A stretch of DNA of 29,562 bases from Blautia sp. (GTDB lineage: Bacteria; Bacillota; Clostridia; Lachnospirales; Lachnospiraceae): NCBI GenBank assembly GCA_030841965.1, contig JAUUSJ010000041.1, forward strand, positions 1 through 29,562. Reading direction: 5' to 3'. The translations under genes and the position numbers were made by a program. The notes under the pieces were generated by a model that made no database searches, was not told the DNA's origin, and saw only the letters and a program-made list of their open reading frames with translations. Below are positions 8,849 to 17,182 of this stretch, piece by piece; the stretch's first letter is position 1, and each line of letters opens with the position of its first letter.

Positions 8849-10366
8849 ATGAAATTTAAAAAAGGACTTTATAATATTATTTTTGGATTTAGCACTCAAA
8901 TTATTATCCTAGCACTGGGAATTATTGTTCCTAGATTAATCTTGGTTGGATATGGCTCAGAAACCAACGGGTTATTAAATACAGTAACACAAATATATAG
9001 TTATGTTGCTTTGCTTGAGGCTGGAATAGGAACAGCAACGGTTCAGGCTCTATATAAGCCTATCACACAAAATAATAAGAATGAAATATCAGGAATTCTT
9101 GTTGCAACAAGAACGTATTATCGAAAAATCACATTTTTCTATTTTTTATGTGTAATAGCATTGTCAATTGTAGCTCCATTTGCAATATCATCGGGAATGG
9201 ATAAAAAGATTATTGCTTTAGTTTTTTTGTTTAATGGTTTAGCAGGGGTGATATCATTTTATTATGTTGCAACATTCAAGCAATTGTTGCTTGCCGAGGG
9301 GAAAAATTATATTACTTCAAATATAACGTTTGTAGTTCAGGTGTGTTCGTATCTTGCAAAAATAACATTAGCTAATTTACAGGTGAATGTTGTTTATCTA
9401 CAATTGTCATATTTATTGATTAATGTGATGCAGGTGGTATTTTATAAAATATATTTTAACAAGAATTATAAATGGATTGATTATTCAAGTAAACCAAACA
9501 ATAAAGCATTGAAACAAAAAAATGCATTCTTAGTACATGAGGTGACATTAACTGTTTTTAATAGTACAGATACTATAATATTGTCAACTATGTGTGGATT
9601 GACTACGGCCAGTATATATGCAGTGTATAATTTAGTCTTTTCTGGGCTTCAAACATTAATTAGTACATTATTCAACAGTATTAAATTTTCGCTTGGGCAG
9701 ACATATCATGAAAATAAGGAAGAGTACATCCGCTTAAATGATGCATTTGATAGTTTTTATTTGGTTTTTGTCTTTTCTTTGATTAGTGTTTGCTATATTT
9801 TAATATTGCCTTTTATATCTTTATATACTAAGGGAGTCTCAGATGCATATTATTTGGATGATAAGTTGCCCTTTTTGTTTTGCATGATTCAATTGTTATC
9901 TGCAAGTCGTGCTGTTTCCAGTAATCTGATTAATATCGCACAACATGCAAAGCAGACTATGTGGCGATCAATATTAGAAGCTGCAATAAATATAATCGTA
10001 TCAGTAATTCTTGTTAAACAAGTAGGAATTTATGGAGTTCTTCTGGGAACAATTGTGGCTCTTTTATATAGAACGAATGACATGGTTATTTATGCGAACA
10101 CAAAGATATTAAAGAGACTGCCGATTAGAACGTATTGCACGTTGGCAGTTAATTTTATTTTATTTTTTGGCGTGATGCTTAGTACAAGGACTATGAAAAT
10201 TGAAGTTGATAATTATATTGTGTTTACAGTGTACGGAGCGGTACTAACAATAATAATGTTGTTGCTTTATTTTTTAGTAAATATTATTTTTAATTCTAGC
10301 TGTCGTTATTATGCTATTGTGTTCAAAGATAAATTAATAAGTGGACATATAAGAGGAAGGAGTTGA
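8849..10366 (+). CDS. Wzx-type polysaccharide flippase (MOP superfamily)
   Basis: A 505-residue integral membrane protein with about 12-14 hydrophobic segments and short polar loops. The N-terminus (YNIIFGFSTQIIILALGIIVPRLIL, read in part) and the ETNGLLNTVTQIYSYVALLE stretch are characteristic of MOP-superfamily lipopolysaccharide/teichuronate flippases. It should move the undecaprenyl-linked repeat unit to the outer leaflet. The start follows GAGAGGTGGAG, 16 bp after the acyltransferase stop. It lies between two acyltransferases and belongs to the same operon as the Wzy-like protein, its usual partner. Confidence 0.87.
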   Translation: MKFKKGLYNIIFGFSTQIIILALGIIVPRLILVGYGSETNGLLNTVTQIYSYVALLEAGIGTATVQALYKPITQNNKNEISGILVATRTYYRKITFFYFLCVIALSIVAPFAISSGMDKKIIALVFLFNGLAGVISFYYVATFKQLLLAEGKNYITSNITFVVQVCSYLAKITLANLQVNVVYLQLSYLLINVMQVVFYKIYFNKNYKWIDYSSKPNNKALKQKNAFLVHEVTLTVFNSTDTIILSTMCGLTTASIYAVYNLVFSGLQTLISTLFNSIKFSLGQTYHENKEEYIRLNDAFDSFYLVFVFSLISVCYILILPFISLYTKGVSDAYYLDDKLPFLFCMIQLLSASRAVSSNLINIAQHAKQTMWRSILEAAINIIVSVILVKQVGIYGVLLGTIVALLYRTNDMVIYANTKILKRLPIRTYCTLAVNFILFFGVMLSTRTMKIEVDNYIVFTVYGAVLTIIMLLLYFLVNIIFNSSCRYYAIVFKDKLISGHIRGRS

Positions 10367-10373
10367 ATAGGGA

Positions 10374-11069
10374 ATGAACATAAAAAAAGCTATAAGTTTG
10401 CTTTGGAAAAATCAATTTAGTCCCACGAAGACAATATATATAAATTTTAAGAATTTTGATTTATGTGATGCAATTAAATTTCCAATAGTTGTATCAAGAC
10501 ATGTGAAAATAAAAAATTTGAAAAAAGATTCGATTGTAATTAAGAGAAAATTGAAACCTTTCATGATACAATTTGGCTTTGGAGGGTCTGAGGATTTATA
10601 TCACTATAATCCAACTAGGAGTCTACTTTTTTTTCGAAATAATGGTCAGATAGTATTTACAGGAGACAAGGCGAGGTTTTCTCCGCATTTTTCTATTTTA
10701 GTTGATTCCTCTATTATAGAATTTGGAGATGGTTTTACCTGTAATAATGGATGTTCATTTTCTAGTATGCATGGTATTAAATTTGGAGATAACTGTTTGG
10801 TTGGAGGAAATGTTGTTGTTCGTGATTCAGACGGACATAAAGTTATCCACTATGATAAGTCTGATTTTTTAGGTCGAGATGAAAAGGTTGAAATTGGAAG
10901 TCATGTCTGGATTTGCAATAATTGCAGTATTTTGAAAGGCGTTGTAATTGGAAATGACAATATCATATCATATAACACAATGTGTATAAAGTCCGTGACA
11001 GAGGAACACTGTATTATAGGTGGACATTTGGGAGCAGTATTTAAACGTAATATCAGTTGGGAGAGATAG
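10374..11069 (+). CDS. Second hexapeptide-repeat acyltransferase
   Basis: A 231-residue protein. The first 90 residues are not hexapeptide-like; from about 95 to 215 there are left-handed beta-helix turns (IIEFGD, GIKFGD, KVEIGS, VVIGND). An RDSDGHKV stretch, near residue 150, supplies a candidate catalytic His. The WICNNCSILKGVVIG segment is typical of Wbb/Wcw acetyltransferases. It begins 7 bp after the flippase stop, with GGAAGGAG overlapping the flippase end, and is followed at once by a GT2 gene. It is predicted to acetylate, or transfer another acyl group to, a sugar of the polymer. The donor is assumed, not seen. Confidence 0.8.
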   Translation: MNIKKAISLLWKNQFSPTKTIYINFKNFDLCDAIKFPIVVSRHVKIKNLKKDSIVIKRKLKPFMIQFGFGGSEDLYHYNPTRSLLFFRNNGQIVFTGDKARFSPHFSILVDSSIIEFGDGFTCNNGCSFSSMHGIKFGDNCLVGGNVVVRDSDGHKVIHYDKSDFLGRDEKVEIGSHVWICNNCSILKGVVIGNDNIISYNTMCIKSVTEEHCIIGGHLGAVFKRNISWER

Positions 11070-11070
11070 T

Positions 11071-12102
11071 ATGTACAAAAGAGAAAATGTGGAGACTGTT
11101 AGTGTTATTGTGCCTGTTTATAATGTTGAATTATATTTAAAAAAATGTTTGGATTCATTACTATCTCAAACATACAAAGAGTTCGAGTTAGTTCTTGTTG
11201 ATGATGGATCAACGGATAATTGTGGTAATATCTGCGATGATTATAAGAAACGAGATGTACGTATTAAGGTTATTCATAAAAAGAATGGAGGACTTATTTC
11301 TGCATGGAAAACAGGAGTTATAAATGCAAGGAACGAGCTAATTATGTTTGTGGATAGTGATGACTGGGTTGATCCTACAATAATCGAAAGGCTGGTGGGT
11401 GAATATAAAAAAACCAATGCTGATATTGTTTGTTGTTCATATTATCATGAATTTTCAGATAAATCAGTTCCAGATCATCATAGCGTCTTAGATGGGGTAT
11501 ATCAGAAAGAAGATATAAGAGATAAGATATTTCCTGTTTTGATAAATGATGGTAACCCACTAAGTCGTGGAATTAGAATCAGTAGATGGGGAAAACTTCT
11601 TAAGAAGAATCTTTTGGAAAAAAATCTTCATTGGGTTGATGAAAGAATTACAATAGGCGAGGATATGAATATTATGTTTCCAGTTATTGTTGAGGCTGAT
11701 TGTATTTCAATATTAAATTCAGAATACTTATATCATTATAGAGCTAATGAAGAGTCTATAATGAAGAAAGTATCGAATAAGATGTTTGAAAAATCAGTTT
11801 TGCTATATGAAAAGGAAAGAGAAATTGCAAATTATTATAGGGAACAATTCGACTTTATAGCTCAAGTGGAAAGAGATTTTTGTGATTTAGCAATTAATAT
11901 TTTCCTGAAAGAGTATAAGCAAAATCATTCATTTGATAATTATTATATAGCACGCAGTTCATCATATTACTCGATTTTGAAAAATAAAATATGTGTAGAT
12001 AGGTATTCAGGTAGAAAGAAGGTGTTAGCTATAGCAATTAAGTGTAACAGAATTTTTTCAACTATTATAATTACGGTAATGAGATGTTTTGGCAGAAGGT
12101 AA
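11071..12102 (+). CDS. GT2 family glycosyltransferase
   Basis: A 343-residue inverting GT-A enzyme. VSVIVPVYN is at residues 10-18, the nucleotide-binding DDGS at 44-47 and the metal-binding DSDDW at 95-99. The C-terminal third is helical and ends basic. An open frame runs back to 11020, inside the acyltransferase gene, but the ATG at 11071 is preferred because it follows GGGAGAG and the first beta strand begins right after it. It is the last gene of the operon; the following 190 bp hold repeats and a minus-strand terminator. The fold resembles capsule galactosyl- and glucosyltransferases (EpsJ/CpsI-like); specificity is unknown. Confidence 0.87.
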   Translation: MYKRENVETVSVIVPVYNVELYLKKCLDSLLSQTYKEFELVLVDDGSTDNCGNICDDYKKRDVRIKVIHKKNGGLISAWKTGVINARNELIMFVDSDDWVDPTIIERLVGEYKKTNADIVCCSYYHEFSDKSVPDHHSVLDGVYQKEDIRDKIFPVLINDGNPLSRGIRISRWGKLLKKNLLEKNLHWVDERITIGEDMNIMFPVIVEADCISILNSEYLYHYRANEESIMKKVSNKMFEKSVLLYEKEREIANYYREQFDFIAQVERDFCDLAINIFLKEYKQNHSFDNYYIARSSSYYSILKNKICVDRYSGRKKVLAIAIKCNRIFSTIIITVMRCFGRR

Positions 12103-12123
12103 CTAAAAGTAATATATGTATAA

Positions 12124-12243
12124 TAAGTGTTTCAAAAAAAGGGTAATTACAACTAACTTTATGTAAGTGCTTCAAAAAAAGGCGTTTATGAAAAATACCA
12201 CTGAAGTGGTATTATCATAATAGCTTATTTCTTGAAGTACTTA
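12124..12243. repeat. Nested direct and inverted repeats between operons
   Basis: A 19-bp unit starting TAAGTGTTTC at 12124-12142 recurs at 12164-12182 with one change (TAAGTGCTTC...). A third, inverted copy lies at 12228-12243, differing from the second at two of 16 positions. The outer inverted pair (12164-12179 and 12228-12243) encloses a perfect 8-bp hairpin (12194-12213). The whole could fold as an 80-nt stem with an inner hairpin. It may be the remnant of a small MITE-like insertion; too short to name. Confidence 0.5.
12191..12213 (-). terminator. Rho-independent terminator for the minus-strand ATPase gene
   Basis: On the minus strand AATACCAC, loop TTCA, GTGGTATT (12213 down to 12194) is followed directly by a T run reaching 12191. 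This is the arrangement expected about 80 bp past the original stop of the minus-strand ATPase gene. On the plus strand the hairpin is followed by ATTATCAT, so it would terminate the glycan operon less well. Confidence 0.55.
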
Positions 12244-12294
12244 CAGTTGAATTGATGCCTAATGGGATAAAATTTGTCTTAAGCTATGCTGGAA

Positions 12295-13870
12295 TCAAAC
12301 GGTAGCCTCGATTAAAGTTTTATTTCCAATTACTATTTCTTTTACTCCGATTTCTTTTTTCTTATTGAAGTTAAAACTAACCATATATCCTTTATTCTGG
12401 TGATAATCATTAAGATATCCAATAAGTTGTTTCTCACCGCCATATTTTCATTTCAATTATATATTGTTCCCCGTGATAATCAACAATTACATCAGTTCTG
12501 CGAAGCCCTCTTGTTCTGGATTCGATATAATAATTTCCAGTGCCATTGATGATAGGTTTGAGATATAGAAGGAAGTAAGTACGTCCCTCATTTTCTAAGA
12601 AAGTATCTTCACAGTCACCATAAAGCTCATGAAAATGTTCTACAAACTTTTCTAGGATTCGTTTCATATTAAGATGTCCATCTAGTATGAATTGATTCTT
12701 ATCTTGCAAAGATGCTTTGTAAATATCTAATCCTTGCATTTCAGACGTGGAAAGATAAAAATTATAAAGCCTTGTTTCAAAAATACGGTTTGCAATTTCC
12801 ACGACTCCGTTATTGTTTTTGATAAATCCAAACATAGTTGCTATATCAATGGCTGATTCGTCTGAATTATATACGATACTTTTTCCTGTAAAAAGTAATG
12901 CACGAATCATGGAATTTAATTCTGGATAGTTTTTAATCTTATCCATTAATGACTCAAACAATGTATTTTTTTCTGTCAATATGAGTCTGATTGCTTCAGA
13001 GAAGCCATTTTTTGTCCATGCTAATGCTTTAGATTGTCTTGCTGGGCTAATCTTTTCATCTATTATTTTACAAATTCTCGATACAAGAAACGGATAACCA
13101 GAAGTATAATCATAAAGCATTTTGGATATTTCATTTACATTCATACCAGTATGATAGTCTTTTTCATATTCTGCAAGCATACCAGCGATATCACCTGTTG
13201 AAAAACTCATTTCAACTTCAAAATCGGCAGCTATGTTCCACGGACTATTACTTTTATGCTCATCTTCTGGTCGTAATTTTTGTTTTAGATTTTTTATATC
13301 ATATACACTTGCAAGAATGACTGACTGGAAAGTAGAACGTTTTTCTCTCTTAATATAATAAGACCTTAATTGAGCGAGAAAATCGAGAAAAACTTGATTA
13401 TTTGCCGCATTATCTACTTCATCAATCATTAAAACAAGTGGTTTATTAGTTTTAGCGCAAATATTGCTGATTCCCTCAAAGAGTTCTTTCATAGAAAAAT
13501 AGATATTTGATACAGTTGCATTTTCTCTTAAACAAGCAATTTCCTTTTGGAGTTCAGTGCTTATAACAGTAATATTATCCTCAAGTTCTCTTAGGAAAGA
13601 GCTTGCAAAGGAGAGCGAAAAAATATGTCCATCTCTGAATTTTATTGTGTCAAAATCTTGAAAATCGAGTAATATTACGTAATAATCTTTTTTTAGATAC
13701 TTTTCTAATGCAAGAAGCGTTGTTGTTTTTCCGTATTGTCTTGCACGGTTAATCGTAAAATACATTCCTGCATCGACCATTTTTTTTATTTCTATTAATC
13801 GATTCTCGATATTTACCATATAATGTAATTTTGGTGAACAGATGGCAGATGTATTGAATACCTTTGTCAT
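12295..13870 (-). pseudogene. AAA-ATPase-like / PD-(D/E)XK nuclease-type gene with 3' frameshift deletion
   Basis: The intact part (12434-13870) encodes 478 residues. It has a degenerate Walker A RARQYGKTT (42-50) and Walker B PLVLMIDEVD (144-153), as in the AAA-ATPase_like family common in anaerobes. A C-terminal PD-(D/E)XK core follows: RTDVIVDY, then Glu473-x-Lys475 in EMKIW. The frame stops at 12434-12436 directly after IWR. In the neighbouring frame 12295-12435 continues EKQLIGYLNDYH... to VKEIVIGNKTLIEATV and its own stop, the normal family tail. The short segment that usually joins them (GxxYxxRG) is missing, so roughly 20 bp appear deleted and the frame lost. The ribosome site GGAAGGAGG and a good promoter are intact. 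The family's role is uncertain, possibly defence or toxin-like. A truncated protein with both catalytic motifs could still be made, so pseudogene status is probable, not certain. Confidence 0.75.
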
Positions 13871-13944
13871 TATCTATCTCCTCCTTCCCAGTTTAACCTT
13901 ATTTAACCACTGAAACTATATGATTTTTCACTGATAAAAAACAT

Positions 13945-13974
13945 ATCATAATTTTTCTATACCCATTTTATCAA
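13945..13974 (-). promoter_or_regulatory. Predicted sigma-A promoter of the minus-strand ATPase gene
   Basis: On the minus strand TTGATA (13974-13969), an 18-bp spacer and TATGAT (13950-13945) lie about 75 bp before the ATG, which is preceded by GGAAGGAGG. One mismatch to consensus in each hexamer. Confidence 0.5.
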
Positions 13975-14454
13975 AGCAGTCTTAGGATAGCAAGGTGAAT
14001 TTTTTGAAAAAATAATGGAGCGATTTGAAAGTTTTGATAGTGGAATCGGGCTCTGAACAGTTAGTCTGTAGGGATATCATCTTTGGAATCTCATCTAACA
14101 GCAGAAGATACGAAAGAAGAAATGAAGAAAATCGTCTTAAATTAAATTTACTACAGATTTACTACTATATTACTTTCCAAGATATGTCAACTTATGCTTA
14201 GCTATGCCAAAATATACAAAAGCAAAACATCCCCATAAAATAAGAAAAAGAGTATGAAATAAGGGTTTATTATAAATTCTTAAGAACTAGTCAAGAAATT
14301 TTTAAGATTTTGTCAATAATATTGAAAATTCGAGCTGTTATAATAATATAAAAGCTTTGTTAAGTAATTATGTATTATATGAAGTTGATTTATTAGCTTT
14401 TGGTTGGCATGAAATGTACTATTATATTAATGAGATGCCATACTAAAAAGAATA

Positions 14455-14483
14455 TTGACAAGAGAGAATGATATGTATATAAT
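14455..14483 (+). promoter_or_regulatory. Consensus sigma-A promoter for the GT2 gene
   Basis: TTGACA at 14455-14460, a 17-bp spacer and TATAAT at 14478-14483: a perfect match to the housekeeping consensus. It would start transcription near 14490, giving a leader of about 115 nt before the ATG at 14608. Confidence 0.8.
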
Positions 14484-14607
14484 TTATATATAGATTTTTT
14501 ATATATTAAAATTTTATATATATGAGAAATATATGATTTTGTGCCGACAATCTTGTTGGAGATTGATATGTTTTAAAAATACTTGGAAGAAAAGAGGAAA
14601 AAGGGGA

Positions 14608-15648
14608 ATGAAGTATTTAACGATTACAGTACCGTGCTTTAATTCGGAGGAATATTTACAGCGCTGTATGGAGTCTTTAGTGATAGGTGGAGATAAGGTA
14701 GAGATTATTATTGTGGATGATGGTTCTACTGACCAGACGGGAAGAATTGCGGATAGTTATGAAAGTTGGTATCCAGATATTGTGAGAGTGGTACATAAGG
14801 GGAATGGCGGACATGGCTCTGGGGTGAATACGGGATTAAAGCTTGCGACTGGGAAGTATTTTAAGGTTGTAGATTCAGATGATTGGTTGGAAGAAGAGGC
14901 ATATATGGAGCTTTTACAAAAATTAGAAAAATTATGTGAGGGAGATTTCGATGAAGAGGGGGCAGAGGCGCCAGATTTGCTCGTCTGTAATTATACGTAT
15001 AATCATTTGGAAGAGGGAGAGGAAAAGACGATAAGTTATCGAAATGTTTTTCCAGTCGATAGGTCTTGTACATGGGAAGAGACGAGGGCGTTTCGTCCTT
15101 CTCAGTATTTGGTTATGCATGCGCTCATTTATCGCACGGCGATACTGAGAAAATCGGGTGTGATTTTGCCTGAGCATACTTTTTATGTGGATAATATTTT
15201 TGCTTACCGTCCTCTGCCATATGTAGAGACCATCTATTATTTGGATATAAATTTATATCAGTATTATCTGGGGAGAGATGACCAGTCTGTCAATGAGAAG
15301 GTTTTAATCTCAAGAATTGAACAGCAGATTAAGGTGACGAAGATTGTGATGGAAAGTGTGGACTTGAGGGAAGTAAAGAAAAAGCATCCAAAGCTGGCAA
15401 GGTATATGTGTCGCAATATTTCTATTATGATGGCGATTTCCTCGATTCATCTTTTGTTGAGTGGGGATAAGAAGGCGAGAGTGAGACATCGTGAAATTTG
15501 GAATGATATAAAGAGAGAGAATCCTAAGTTGTATTATCAGTTAAGATATACGAAATTAAGTGGTTTGACAAATTTACCAGGGGAAGTGGGCAAGAAAGTC
15601 ACAGTGGGTGGATATCAGATTGCTAAGAGGATTTATAAATTTCAGTAG
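14608..15648 (+). CDS. GT2 family glycosyltransferase (stand-alone)
   Basis: A 346-residue GT-A glycosyltransferase. LTITVPCFN opens at residue 4, DDGS is at 37-40 and the metal-binding DSDDW at 89-93. The KGNGGHGSGVNTG segment at 64-76 is the usual acceptor/donor loop. The C-terminal half carries a helical region with FYVDN, as in teichoic-acid and cell-wall GT2 enzymes. An open frame extends to 14533, but 14608 is preferred: it follows a run of AGGAAAAAGGGG and begins directly at the first beta strand. The gene has its own consensus promoter and is separated from the polysaccharide operon by the minus-strand ATPase locus. It is therefore a separate transcription unit that may act on another wall polymer. 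Its G+C content is higher than that of the serotype genes. Confidence 0.85.
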   Translation: MKYLTITVPCFNSEEYLQRCMESLVIGGDKVEIIIVDDGSTDQTGRIADSYESWYPDIVRVVHKGNGGHGSGVNTGLKLATGKYFKVVDSDDWLEEEAYMELLQKLEKLCEGDFDEEGAEAPDLLVCNYTYNHLEEGEEKTISYRNVFPVDRSCTWEETRAFRPSQYLVMHALIYRTAILRKSGVILPEHTFYVDNIFAYRPLPYVETIYYLDINLYQYYLGRDDQSVNEKVLISRIEQQIKVTKIVMESVDLREVKKKHPKLARYMCRNISIMMAISSIHLLLSGDKKARVRHREIWNDIKRENPKLYYQLRYTKLSGLTNLPGEVGKKVTVGGYQIAKRIYKFQ

Positions 15649-15715
15649 GAGAAGGAGGGGGCACTGAAATTTTTCTACTATTCGTGACGGATTTTTGCAT
15701 TTCGTGCTTAAATTA

Positions 15716-15745
15716 TTGAAAGAAGTGTAGGTATTGGTGTAAAAT
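15716..15745 (+). promoter_or_regulatory. Predicted promoter of the small membrane-anchored protein
   Basis: TTGAAA at 15716-15721, an 18-bp spacer and TAAAAT at 15740-15745, followed by AAAGGAGAG and an ATG at 15777. Each hexamer departs from consensus at one position. Confidence 0.5.
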
Positions 15746-15776
15746 TAGAAAATAAACCTTAAAGGAGAGCTTTTCT

Positions 15777-16274
15777 ATGGAAAATAAACGAATTTTACCT
15801 ATTATTAGCATCATATGTATTCTTTCATTAATTAGTATGATATTAGCGCTAACATTTGGATCAAAAAGAAATGATGAGAGCAAATTTCAGCCTCCATCTT
15901 TTGAGACGGATGCTCAGAGTGGGATGCCAACTGTGGAGGATTCCCTTGGGTGGTCTGAGATTTATCAAGACGGCATGGAGTTTAAGGCGTATGTATGCGG
16001 GAATATAATTACAGACGGAGAAAAGGCCGATGTATATTTTACGAATTCCAAAGAATATGATGTATGGCTTAAACTTCGTATACTCGATGAGAGTGGTAGT
16101 ATTCTTGGTGAGACAGGATTATTAAAGCCTGGAGAATATGTGAAATCTGTTTCACTGAAAACGGATGTTGCAGATGGAGAAAAAATTAAGCTAAAGATTA
16201 TGGGGTATGAGCCAGATACTTATTATAGTGCGGGGACAGTTACGTTGAATACTGTTATTAGGACGAATGGATAG
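15777..16274 (+). CDS. Small membrane-anchored extracytoplasmic protein, function unknown
   Basis: A 165-residue protein with a positively charged start (MENKR) and one hydrophobic segment (about residues 6-28). A Ser/Pro-rich linker follows, then a beta-rich domain (about 60-165) exposed outside. The domain contains VYFTNSKEYDVWLKLRILDE and GLLKPGEYVKSV, a pattern I associate with small Ig-like surface proteins of Lachnospiraceae. No lipobox Cys is present, so it should remain as a single-pass anchored protein. It starts after AAAGGAGAG and has its own candidate promoter. Copy C1 of the structured repeat begins just after its stop. Function unknown. Confidence 0.7.
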   Translation: MENKRILPIISIICILSLISMILALTFGSKRNDESKFQPPSFETDAQSGMPTVEDSLGWSEIYQDGMEFKAYVCGNIITDGEKADVYFTNSKEYDVWLKLRILDESGSILGETGLLKPGEYVKSVSLKTDVADGEKIKLKIMGYEPDTYYSAGTVTLNTVIRTNG

Positions 16275-16279
16275 TTTCT

Positions 16280-16531
16280 GGTGTGATGGGGAGGGGACAG
16301 ATGTAACAGATACAACAGACGCAAAGGGAGCAAGGGACTATGTCCTCTGAAAACACGTTCGTTCCCACGGTTTTTCGACATACGCTGATTTTTGCCGCCT
16401 CCCGCAAACTCGCGCCTTTGGCGCTCAAACAGTGCTCCAGCGGCAAAGCTAAGTATATCGAAAAACCGCTCCACTCTCTATCGTTTTCAGAGGACATAGT
16501 CCCTTGCTCCCTTTGCTGTGCGTTGGCGAAA
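16280..16531 (-). repeat. Structured interspersed repeat, copy C1 (subfamily A)
   Basis: A complete copy in minus orientation, placed right after the small membrane protein gene. A perfect 34-bp inverted repeat (16321-16354 against 16483-16516) brackets a 128-bp core. On the sense (minus) strand the order is: GCCAACGCACAGC boundary, variable arm, core, complementary arm, GCGTCTG boundary, then a CCCCATCACACC end near 16281. In the core the sense strand reads CGGTTTTTCG and its partner CGAAAAACCG, a G-C pair where C2 and C3b have A-T. An apical GCGCC/GGCGC hairpin is present. Short open frames crossing it in several frames come from its composition and are not considered genes. Confidence 0.85.
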
Positions 16532-16760
16532 TGCTATAAACTTGTTTTTATATTGTTTTGATACTAGAATATTCCATTATCTATAGGAATATTTTTTATT
16601 TGGTTGTTTTATATTTTATTTTTTGTATACTAGTAGACTAGGAGCTTTAAAAATTTTTTATGTAAAATTAATGCTGTACAATTATATATATATACGAAAA
16701 AATAGAACTTATATTTTTTATTATTCTATTTTCCAAACAATAATATACGAATCATTTCAG
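16532..16760. other. AT-rich spacer between two oppositely oriented repeat copies
   Basis: 229 bp of very AT-rich sequence with runs such as TTTTTTATG and TATATATATA. No ribosome site with a credible gene was found. It is flanked by the inverted copies C1 and C2, so it sits in the loop of a large imperfect inverted repeat. Confidence 0.5.
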
Positions 16761-17011
16761 TTTTGCCAATACACAGCTGATAGAGGAGAGAGGTATATCC
16801 CCCACAAACGATAGAGAGTGGAGCGATTTTTCGATATACTTAGCTTTGCCGCTGGAGCACTGTTTGAGTGCCGAAGGCGCGAGTTTGCGGGAGGCGGCAA
16901 AAATCGGCGTATGTCGAAAAATCGTGGGAACGAACGTGTTTGAGGGGGATATACCTCTCTCCTCTATCAGCGTCTTTTTCCATTTACATTTAGCGTCTCT
17001 TCCCACTATTC
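16761..17011 (+). repeat. Structured interspersed repeat, copy C2 (subfamily B)
   Basis: A complete copy in plus orientation. It opens with TTTTGCCAATACACAGC at 16761. A perfect 28-bp inverted repeat follows (16776-16803 against 16944-16971) whose sequence differs from the C1 arms. Inside the core, 16824-16839 pairs with 16909-16924 (one G-T wobble), 16845-16852 pairs with 16894-16901, and an apical hairpin pairs 16868-16872 with 16876-16880 (one wobble). After the right arm come AGCGTCTTTTT and a second TTAGCGTCT unit, then a CCCACTATTC end. The hairpin followed by a T run could also act as a terminator. Confidence 0.85.
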
Positions 17012-17135
17012 TTAAAATCGATTGCTCCATAAAATATATAATATGAAACATGAAAAAAGCACATTAAGGTAAGTCGACCTTCTAAAATTCTATATACATT
17101 TCTTAAATATTCCACTAAAATAAAACCTAGTTAAG

Positions 17136-17148
17136 GCAGTTGCACTGC
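17136..17148. promoter_or_regulatory. Short palindrome upstream of the alpha-galactosidase, possible operator
   Basis: GCAGT-TGC-ACTGC lies about 35 bp before the start codon and just upstream of TATAAT at 17158-17163. No good -35 hexamer is seen at 17-bp spacing, which fits a regulated promoter. The site could bind a sugar-responsive repressor, but the repeat is short and may be chance. Confidence 0.3.
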
Positions 17149-17182
17149 AAAACATTATATAATAAATAAACGAGGAGGCGTT

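Larger units (their letters stand above)
13871..14607. other. Long AT-rich intergenic stretch with possible decayed coding remnants
   Basis: No convincing gene lies in these 737 bp. Two short open stretches look like eroded coding sequence: 13997-14056 (ending ERFESFDSGIGL) and about 14064-14145 (ending TAEDTKEEMKKIVLN, with stop). They lie in different frames and lack ribosome sites, and I do not recognise them. The remainder is AT-rich and contains the promoter at 14455-14483 and a leader of about 120 nt for the next gene. Confidence 0.3.

Noticed and set aside
12124..12182. Direct repeats considered as a CRISPR fragment
   Set aside because: Only two direct copies, 40 bp apart, poly-A rich, with no cas genes nearby; better seen as a small repeat or MITE scar.
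16280..17011. C1 and C2 as ends of a composite transposon carrying the 229-bp spacer
   Set aside because: The spacer encodes nothing, no transposase is present, and C3a/C3b show the same pairing with only 10 bp between them.
16223..17051. Several open frames of 60-100 codons crossing the structured repeats C1 and C2 on both strands
   Set aside because: They follow the repeat sequence, appear in more than one frame and both strands, lack ribosome sites, and their ends run into the variable arms. The conserved nucleotide structure explains them better than coding.
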